8,708 nt of DNA, taken from positions 1 to 8,708 of the forward strand of contig JAHJNP010000263.1 in the NCBI GenBank assembly GCA_018820745.1. The letters are read 5' to 3'. The notes under the pieces are model-generated. The model was not told the DNA's origin. It was given only the letters and a program-made list of their open reading frames with translations, and made no database searches. The first letter of the stretch is position 1; each line of letters opens with the position of its first letter. Of this stretch, positions 1 to 8,000 are shown piece after piece. A program made the position numbers and the translations under genes. Source of the DNA: Gammaproteobacteria bacterium. GTDB lineage: Bacteria > Pseudomonadota > Gammaproteobacteria > Burkholderiales > Thiobacillaceae.

Positions 1-849
1 CAACTGGAAAAGGACGCCGTCAGCGTCAAGCAGTTCCTTGCGCTGGCCGAACGCGTGCGACTGGAACTGGAAGACCCGTTCTACTCCGCCAAGCTGATCG
101 AGGCCGCGGAGACCCTGCTCGACGGCACCGGCTACCAGTTCTCGCGCTACAAGCCGATCCTGCTGGCGGTGGACAAGAACCTGGACGACACCGCCTGGCT
201 CTCCCGCCTGCTCGATCGCGCGGCGGAAAACGCCACCGACTTCATCGCCTTCAAGGATCTGGTGACCACTGCCGCGCACCTGCATCACCGCGAACTCGGC
301 GTGTCGAAGGCACGCGCCTACCTCGCCATGCGCGAGGCGGCGCTGGCGGCGGATGCCGACGCCACGGTGTACGACCTTGCCAAACTCGCCGAGGCGAGCT
401 TTGCTGCGACCCGGGATGCGGCCGAAGCCAGCCGTCTGCTGGAGGCCGCGCGCGCCAAAGCCAAAGATCACTTTGCGCTGACCCACATCGGCCGCCTGTA
501 TGCCTCCATGGGCAACTGTGCCAAGGCCGACGAACTCTTTGCCGCGGCCGCGGCCGCCTGCCCCAACGGCGACGCCTGCATCCAGTTCATCGACCGCCTG
601 AAGGGCTTTGCCCTGCCGGCCGAGACGCTGAAGAGGTGGTATGCCGAGTGCGGCACGCATCTGAGCAAACCCGCCGACAAGCTGCGCTGGGCCGAGGGCA
701 TCGCCGACGCGCTCAACGACCGCGCCTGGGCAACCGAGGTGTATGGCCAGCTCGCCGGGCAGTTCAGCGGTGCCGATGCCACGCGCTTCGAACTTTCCCG
801 CCGCTCGCGTGCCGACCTCAATTACTTCGGCTCCACCCGCCGCCACTAA
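1..849 (+). CDS. TPR-like helical protein, 5'-truncated by the window edge
   Basis: The frame is open from base 1 to the TAA at 847-849, so the true start lies upstream; the GTG at 55 is only an internal Val codon. The visible 282 residues are Ala-rich and predicted almost wholly helical. One stretch (about residues 158-191 of the visible part) fits the 34-residue tetratricopeptide pattern, with the Gly, Leu-Tyr, Gly, Ala, Leu-Phe, Ala and Pro positions in register. Its second helix carries a run of six alanines. Earlier segments look like weaker, degenerate TPR or SEL1-like helix pairs. I see no transmembrane segment or catalytic motif in the visible part. TPR folds usually act as protein-protein scaffolds, so a cytoplasmic binding role is possible, but the missing N-terminus may carry another domain. 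A terminator follows at 905-930, so this appears to be the last gene of its transcript. The specific function is unknown. Confidence 0.75.
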   Translation, partial: QLEKDAVSVKQFLALAERVRLELEDPFYSAKLIEAAETLLDGTGYQFSRYKPILLAVDKNLDDTAWLSRLLDRAAENATDFIAFKDLVTTAAHLHHRELGVSKARAYLAMREAALAADADATVYDLAKLAEASFAATRDAAEASRLLEAARAKAKDHFALTHIGRLYASMGNCAKADELFAAAAAACPNGDACIQFIDRLKGFALPAETLKRWYAECGTHLSKPADKLRWAEGIADALNDRAWATEVYGQLAGQFSGADATRFELSRRSRADLNYFGSTRRH

Positions 850-904
850 CCAGCGACTTGGCCGATTGGCTGGCATCGCAAAGCGCGTTGCAATACCCCT
901 GAAT

Positions 905-930
905 ACAGCCCGGTTGATCGGGCTGTTTTT
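905..930 (+). terminator. Intrinsic terminator after the TPR-like gene
   Basis: Eight perfect base pairs (905-912 with 919-926, arms ACAGCCCG and CGGGCTGT) enclose a six-base loop and run straight into a T tract ending at 930. It lies 55 bases after the stop at 849 and about 40 bases before the next start at 972. It should therefore separate the two plus-strand genes into different transcripts. Confidence 0.85.
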
Positions 931-960
931 ACTTGTAGACTGGTAAATAAAGCTGTTTCC

Positions 961-965
961 AGGAG
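961..965 (+). promoter_or_regulatory. Ribosome binding site AGGAG for the 351-residue protein
   Basis: AGGAG is separated from the ATG at 972 by six bases, all of them C. This is a strong Shine-Dalgarno match at good spacing and fixes the start of the downstream gene. Confidence 0.85.
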
Positions 966-971
966 CCCCCC

Positions 972-2027
972 ATGGTCGAAAACCTCTCCGCTCTCATCGA
1001 CACGGTGCAGAAGAACTGCACCATCGCCGACGCCCGCCACGCGCGCGACATGACGATGTGCACCTTCCTGCTGGAAATGCGCGAGTACTATCGTTGGGAA
1101 ATGGAAATCCCCTACGGCGCGCGTCTGCCCAAGGACGAGCTCGGTGACTGGCTGAATGCGCGCGAGAGTCTGTGGGATATGGTGGAGGAAGAGAATTTCG
1201 CGCCGTTGCCGCTGAGCGAGGCCGGCATCGATCCATTCGAGGCCGACGACATCAACCGTGCCCTGGTCCCGCTGGGGCTGGTTTACAGCAGCGGACTGGG
1301 GCATTTTCGCAAACCCCATTTCGTATTGGCCGAACTCAAGCGTGCCGAGATGCGCGAAGGCGTGCAGGTGCTGGTGGCCGGCTGCGAATATGCGCGCGAC
1401 CTGATCGCGCCGCCGGCGGCGATGCGCGACGGCGCCATTTTCCTGCGCATGGACGCGGTGCGCCGCCTGCTGTGGAACAAGTATGAGGAATGGCAGTGGA
1501 AGGACAAGGACACCGCACTGGGGCGCGCGTTTGCCCACTACGACTTCGAGCGGGATATCGAATACGGCCTCGACCGCATGGCCGAGGCCGAAAGCGAGGC
1601 GATGATCCTGCACGAGATCGGCGAGGCGCGTGCAGAATCTTTGCTGGGCGCGGGCTGGAACGAAATGCTCGGCCAGCTCACCTCCCGCCACGCGGAACTG
1701 CTGGTGCGCGCGGTGCGCGACCATCTGGCCGACTGCCTGATGACGCTGCCGACCCTGCTCGAACGCGAAGCCATCGGCTCGCTGCATTTTTATCTGGCCA
1801 ATCTGTCCGGGCTGCGGCGCGCGCTGTTCCCTGCATTGCCACAGGCGTACGAAAGCTGGCTCGCCAGCCGCGATACCAACCGGCTCGCTGACCTGGTGTC
1901 CAGGGCCGAAACACACTGGCTGGATGCGGCGCGGCGGCTGACTGCAGCCTATCACCGTGATCCGTCAGAGGGCGACGCGCAGCTCAATGCGCTGGCCGGC
2001 GGCGACCTCGCAGGCCTGAAGCTCTAG
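972..2027 (+). CDS. Conserved hypothetical protein (351 aa), possibly Sfum_1244-like family
   Basis: The ATG at 972 follows a strong AGGAG site and the gene ends with TAG at 2025-2027. The product is a soluble, mostly helical protein with no signal peptide or membrane segment. Visible landmarks are an evenly spaced C16, H23 and C30 near the N-terminus, Trp-rich acidic segments (W42, W60, W68), a HEIGE motif at 214-218, an R-D-H segment at 249-251 and an H-F-Y segment at 272-274. From memory it resembles an uncharacterised proteobacterial family labelled Sfum_1244 in public annotation; I could not check this, and no function is known to me. HEIGE is not a zincin HExxH motif because the second His is replaced by Glu. 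A terminator precedes the gene (905-930) and another follows it (2030-2060), so it is probably transcribed alone. I found no convincing -35/-10 pair in the short gap before it. Confidence 0.85.
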   Translation: MVENLSALIDTVQKNCTIADARHARDMTMCTFLLEMREYYRWEMEIPYGARLPKDELGDWLNARESLWDMVEEENFAPLPLSEAGIDPFEADDINRALVPLGLVYSSGLGHFRKPHFVLAELKRAEMREGVQVLVAGCEYARDLIAPPAAMRDGAIFLRMDAVRRLLWNKYEEWQWKDKDTALGRAFAHYDFERDIEYGLDRMAEAESEAMILHEIGEARAESLLGAGWNEMLGQLTSRHAELLVRAVRDHLADCLMTLPTLLEREAIGSLHFYLANLSGLRRALFPALPQAYESWLASRDTNRLADLVSRAETHWLDAARRLTAAYHRDPSEGDAQLNALAGGDLAGLKL

Positions 2028-2029
2028 AC

Positions 2030-2060
2030 AAGAAAACGGGCGCCTGGCGCCCGTTTTCTT
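2030..2060. terminator. Bidirectional intrinsic terminator between convergent genes
   Basis: This is a perfect 15-bp inverted repeat: arm 2030-2044 (AAGAAAACGGGCGCC) pairs with 2046-2060 around one central base. In RNA the innermost pairs would open to form a small loop. The GC-rich core is flanked by an A tract on the left and a T tract on the right, so each strand reads as a GC hairpin followed by U residues. It starts three bases after the plus-strand stop (2027) and lies 19 bases beyond the minus-strand kinase stop (2080-2082). It should terminate both the hypothetical gene and the pilJ-pilL transcript. Confidence 0.93.
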
Positions 2061-2079
2061 TACCGCCAACGGCACCGGC

Positions 2080-5000
2080 TTATGCCGGAACCGCTGCTTT
2101 CTGTTCCAGCTGCGCGGCAATGTTGTCGAGCAGCTGCTGTTCCTGATACGGCTTGCCCAGGTACACGTTGACGCCGAGTTCCATCGCGTGATTGCGGTGC
2201 TTGTCCGCCGTCCGCGAGGTGATCATGATGATCGGCACCGACTTCAGGCGCTCGTCGTTGCGCATCACGCGGGCCAGCTCGAACCCGTCCATGCGCGGCA
2301 TTTCTACGTCGAGCAGCACCACGTCGGGGATCAGGTCGTGCATCCTTTCCAGTGCATCGACGCCGTCCTTTGCGCTGTCCACGCGGAAGCCTTCGCGCGT
2401 CAGCAGGCGCGTGGTGATCTTGCGGACCGTGAGCGAATCGTCGACCACCAGCACCAAGGGCGGCTGCAGGGCGGCGCTGACTTCGGCTGCCGCGGGCGCC
2501 GTACGCTCCACTGCGGTGCGCGGCAGGCTGGCCCAGCGCAGCGCCAGCGGCACCGGGTTGAGAATCAGGATCACGCGCCCGTCGCCGCGCACGGTGGCCC
2601 CCGCCACCCCCGTAATCCGGGCCACCTGCGGACCGATGTTCTTGACCACGATTTCGCGCGTGCCCTCGATCGCGTCGACCAGCACGGCGGCCTGGCTGGT
2701 GCCGCTGGCGAGCAGCACCACCGGGTTGTAGCGCTGGACCTCGTGCACCGCTTCGATGTCGCCCAACAGATGCGGCAGATAGGAGAACGGATAGCGCGCG
2801 CCGCGCCACACCACTTCGCCCGCTGCCATCGCCTTTTCAAGCTCAAGCGGCTTGAGTTCTAGCACCTGCCGAACCAGCGGTGTCGGCAGGGCGTAATCGT
2901 GCTTGGCCGCCTGGAACATCACCGCCTGGGTCATCGCCAGGGTGAGTGGCAGATAGATGTTGAAACAAGTGCCGGCGCCCGGGGTGGAGGTGATGTCGAT
3001 GCGGCCGCCCAGGGCGGAGATTTCGCTCTTCACCACGTCCATGCCAACGCCGCGCCCGGCGACCTGGCTGACGGTTTCGGCAGTGGAGAAGCCGGCGGCA
3101 AAGATCATCTGCGCCAGCAGGGATTCGGTCGGCTCGACCCCCGGCAGCAGCAGGCCGTTGGCTTCGGCTTTTTCGCGGATGCGCGCGTAATTGAGACCGG
3201 CGCCGTCGTCCTTCACGGTCAGCATCATTTCGTTGCCGGACTGGCGCGCTGAGAGCACGATTTCGCCGAATTCGGCCTTGCCCGCGGCATGGCGGGCGTC
3301 GGGCGTTTCGATGCCGTGCGCCAGCGCGTTGCGCAGCAGGTGTTCGAGCGGCGCGGTGACCTTTTCCAGCACCGAGCGGTCGATTTCCAGTTCGCCGCCC
3401 TGAATGTCGAGCTGGGCGCGCTTGTCCACATCACGCGCGGTCTGGCGCACCGTGCGATACAGCCTCTCAGCCACCGAATACAGCGGCACCATGCGCACCC
3501 GCAGCAGGTCCTGCTGCAGTTCGCGGTTGAGGCGCATCTGCTGGATCAGCGCGGCGTCGGCTTCGCCCAGGCGCGCCAGCAGGATGTGCTGCACGGTGGA
3601 GATGTCGTTCACGCTTTCGGCCAGGAAGCGGGTGACTTCCTGGAAGCGGGTGAAGCGGTCGAACTCCAGCGGATCGAACTCGTCGGTCCCCTCATGGGTC
3701 TGGAAGGTCGCCTGCATTTGCGATTCGGCCTGGATCTCGACTTCGCGGATATGGCCGCGCAAGCGCGTCAGGGCTTCCGACAATTCGTTGACGTGGCGTT
3801 TGAAGGCAAACACTTCGCTTTCGATCCGCGAACGCGCAATCGCCACTTCGCCCGCCTGGTTGACCATGCGGTCGACCCAGTCGGCACGCACCCGCAGGGT
3901 CAGGGCATTGCTGTCGCGCGTGGCCGACTTCGCAGGGGCAAGCGGATCCGCCATCGTGGCGGCCACCGCAGCGGCAGCCTCGACCTGACCGAGCACCGGT
4001 TCGACCGGCGCCGCCAGCGGCGCGGACGTGTCGTCGATGGCTGGCGCGAGGTCGCCCAGTTTCAGGCGATCCACCGCGTCGGCCAGACGGTCGAGCTGCG
4101 CTTCCAGCGTCTCAAACACGTCAGCGCTGGCGCTCAGATGGCCATCAATCACGGCAATCACGCGGGATTCCATCACGTGCGTCAGTTCACCGAGGCGCAT
4201 CGCGCCGACCATGCGCGCACTGCCCTTGATGGTGTGCAGATTGCGGCGCAGCACGTCGCGCGCGGCGGCTTCGCCTGGCGCATCTTTCCAGGCACGCAGT
4301 TGCGCACTGGTATCCGGCACCAGGGCCTCGGCCTCTTCGAGGAAAATCGGCAGCAACTGCTGGTCGATTTCATCGGCCACTTCACGCCGCTCGAATACCG
4401 GCGCCGGCGCAGCCGGTTTGAAGTCGGGCACCAGTGCGTCGACGTCCAGCAGGCCGGAGGCGTGGCGGCTTTCGGTCGCGTCGCTGACACGGGCGGCGGC
4501 GACGGGCGCGGCCTCAACCACGGTTTCGGCTGGCGTTTCGTCAGCCTGCGCGACGATCTCGTCCGCGGTTTCGGCCGCCAGCGCGAAGGCAGGCTCTGCA
4601 ACCGGCATGGCCTGCTCATCTTCCAGTTCGCCCAGGGCGGCGATCAGATCGCTGGCCGCCTCTGGCAGGTGCCCGGCCGCGATGGTCGCGATCATTTCAT
4701 GCAGACGCGCCACCGTATCCTGGACCAGCGGCAGGTGTGCTGACGGCAACGCCACCCGTACAAAGCGGTTCCAGTACTGCTCGAGCGCCTGCGACAGCTC
4801 GCACAAAACGGCGATGCCCGCAGTGCCCGCGATGCCGCCCAGGGTGTGCACGGCGCGCCGCGCGTGCTCGCTGACGGTGCTGTCAGCGACGTCAGCATGA
4901 CGTTGGGTTTCTTCCTGCAGAACGGCCAGGCGCTGATGCGCTTCGACCATGAAAATCTCGTACAAACCGGTGGAAAGGCAGACTGAGCCGATGCAGATAT

Positions 5001-8000
5001 CGTCAGGGGCATGTGATTCCGCATGGACCTCATCCCAGAGTGGATCGGAGTCCCCTTGTGAAACATTCGATTCTTCATGCGGTTCAGCGATATCGGCGGC
5101 AAGCTCCAGGTGCGCTGCTGCATATTCGATAACGGCGCCCACATCCGCTGCGCGCACCTCGGGCAGGGGCTCCAACGCTTCAGGCTGCGCACTGGCGCTC
5201 TGGGTCGATACCGCTTCGACGATTTCGGCCGCAGCCGTCTCGATTGTGGACACAGCGATGCCCGCTTCATCATCCGCCAGCACAGTCTGCTCGGGCGCGG
5301 CGATGCTCTCAGCCTCAACGGGCTGCAGCGGCCATTCGGCGCCCGCTTCGGCTGTCATCTCAACTGCCGGCGCGTCCGCATCCACTGCCTCGGTTTCCGG
5401 TTCGGCCGCGGCCTCGGATGCCACCTCGGCGTCCATTGCCGTTTCGGGCAACGCCGCCTCGATTGCGGCCGGCGCTGCCGCGTGCTCGATCGCGGGGACC
5501 ACCGGGGACGGCGCGGCATCCAGCGGTTGCCCCTGTGACACCCGGTCCACCGCAGCCAGCAAATCGGAAACCGGCAGCGCCACCGGCTGGTTCGCCAGCA
5601 GCGCGTCCACCCAGTCCTGGAACACGCCACGGGCGCGTCCGACCAGGCGCAGCAGCTCGCTGCTGGCGGGTCTTTTCTCGGTCAGCCAGCCGTTCATCAA
5701 CTGTTCGAAACGCCACGCGGTTTCGCCCAGTTCGTTCAGGCCAACCATGCGGCCGCTGCCCTTCAGTGTGTGAAAGCCACGACGAATGACCGTCAGAGAA
5801 TCCGGGTCATCGGGATTGCCCTGGCAAACATGGCAAGCCTCGCCCATGGCCGCCAGCACTTCGTTGGCTTCTTCCAGGAAGATTTCCAGCAGTTCCAGCT
5901 CGACCCCTTCAGGGATCACAGCCAGGAGAGCATTTTCAGCCGGCGCGGTGGTTTCCGTTGCGACCGTCACTGCCGGCTCGGTGAGCACCGCTTCAGTCGC
6001 ATCGACTGGCGGTGCGAGTTCGACGACCGCAGCGGCAGGCGCGTTGACCTCGGCAGACATGATTTCAATCGGCTCGGCCGCCGCTGTCGGCTCCACCAGA
6101 TCGACGAAAGAGGGGGCCGCTTCGCCGGCAGCCGGCTCGTCCCATTCTTCCTGCGTCGGCAGAATTTCAGGCATGGCCCGTTCCGGCAATTCCAGGCCGG
6201 TCATGGCTGCAATGTCGGCATCGAGCGCCAGCGGTGCTTCGGCCGCCTCCCGGCTGGCGTCGAGTGCGGCACGCGTCTGCTGTTTCAGGGTGGCGTCATC
6301 GATCAACTCGGCGTCGCGGCCGAGTTCGACTAGCGCATCAAGGTATTTTTTTTTTGCGGCGTCGTCGGATTGATCGCGCCATTCCAGATAGCCGGCCTGC
6401 ACTTCGGCCTTGCGGGTGGGCAGACCCGCTTCAACCGTGTCGTCAAACGCGCTTTCGTCGACGCTGTCGGCGTCGATTACGCCAAGCTCGACCAGCGCCG
6501 GCCGCAGCATGCTGGCGGCATCGGCACGCCCGGCGCAGTAGGATTCGATAAACAGGCCGAGGCTGGAAAAGGCGTTGGCCAGGCGTTGCTGGGTCGCGTC
6601 GTCCGGATAGCCTTCACTGGCAAACGATTGTGCCGTTGTGGCGGCTGCGGCAAGCAAGCTGGCGGCATCAGGCAGTTCCAGCATGGTCAGCGCGCCTTGC
6701 GCCTGCTGTGCCAGGGCAGGCAGACTGGCCAGCGCTTCGCGCTCGTTGGCATCGCGGAAAAAGGCATCCAGCGCCTCTTCCATCTGCCGCAGGTTCTGGC
6801 CGACTTCCAGCGCCATCTGCACCAGCATGTCACGTTCAGCCTCGCGCTGGCTGGCGGACTCCACGTCACTGACCGGCATCTCGCGGCCTTCGATCAAGGC
6901 ACGCAGGCGTGCCTGCTGACTTTCGGCACGAACCGCAAAATCGGCGTGCAGAACATCTTCCTGGTCAATTCCGTTTTGCATGAACAGCAGCGTGGCAGCG
7001 ACTTCCAGGTTCATCTGCTCACGCGCGTCGCCTTCACGGCCGGCGGCGACGCCGGCGGCCGCGGCGAGTTCGTTCAGTAGCGGCAGCAGGCCGCTGCTTT
7101 CGAGCATCTGTGCCTGGGGCTGCATGCGCGTCAACTGGACCTGGAACTGTTCCTGCTGTTCGGCATTGCCTTCCACGCAGGCATGCCAGTTGTCACGCGC
7201 GGCCTTCAAGCCCGCCTGCAAGGCATCCAGCACCGGGCGCATGCGCGCCAGCGCTTCGGGGTCGAGCATGCCGCGGCCCGGCAGGTAACGATCGAGGCCG
7301 AACCTCGAGCGGACTTCCGCGGCGCGGCCTTCCATGGCCTGGCTTTTCGCCACAAAAAACAGCGCATCGCGCAGCAGGCGTTCAGCGACCTGCGGCGAGC
7401 CTTCCATCAAGCGACGCATTTGCAGGTCAACACGAGCGAGCAGCTGCTTGACGTGGAAGTCGGCCTCGACGCCGCGTGCGATCAGGCTGTCGACAAAGCC
7501 GACACACGCCCACCAGAAGGTTTGCGAGGCCTGCGACGGTGCGATGCGCTCGATTGCGGCCAGCGCATCACGCATGCGCTGCAGCCCCTGGTCTGCTTCG
7601 ACATTGCGCAGAAAGGCCAGCAGGCCGCGCTGGAACAGGCCACGCAAGGTTTTGACTTCGGCGGCCAGCGCTTCCTGCGTCAGGCTGTCATTGCCGGCCT
7701 TGCCCTGCGCCCGCAAGCGCAGGTCGGGGAAAAACAGTTCGCCCTCGAATACGCGCTCGGCGCCCTGCAGTTCACGCAGACGCTTGTACAGGGGAAACAG
7801 TGCCAGCTCGCCGCTGCCGCGTCCGTCAGCCAGATCCTTGACCCAGCGCTGCAGGCCTTCCATGGCATTGCGCAGGGCGCGCAAAACCTCATCGCTTGCC
7901 GTCAAACGGTTTTCATTGACGTCATCCAGGGTGGACTCAAGCGCGCCCGCCAGCGTGGCGGCGCCTTCCAGGCCAACCATGCGCAACGCGCCGGTTACCT

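Noticed and set aside
541..558. GCCGCG hexamer repeat in the TPR-like gene
   Set aside because: It is short, in frame, and simply encodes six alanines in a TPR helix. A hexamer change would not shift the frame.
941..949. Possible extended -10 element (TGGTAAATA) before the gene at 972
   Set aside because: Only three of six -10 positions match, there is no -35 at suitable spacing, and the transcript would start at or beside the ribosome binding site. It is too weak to annotate.
966..971. Run of six C between the ribosome binding site and the ATG at 972
   Set aside because: Length change could alter spacing and translation, but six bases is short for a slippage tract and occurs readily in GC-rich DNA.
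846..1955. Minus-strand open frame of 369 codons opposite the 351-residue protein
   Set aside because: It overlaps a gene with a strong ribosome binding site and a coherent protein, and its translation is low-complexity His/Gln/Arg-rich. It is also on the wrong side of the bidirectional terminator to belong to the pilL transcript.
3289..4743. Long plus-strand open frame of 484 codons opposite pilL
   Set aside because: It lies entirely antisense to the kinase core and Hpt domains, whose motifs are unmistakable. The translation is rich in Arg, His and Gln, as expected of the complement of GC-rich coding DNA, and I see no domain in it.
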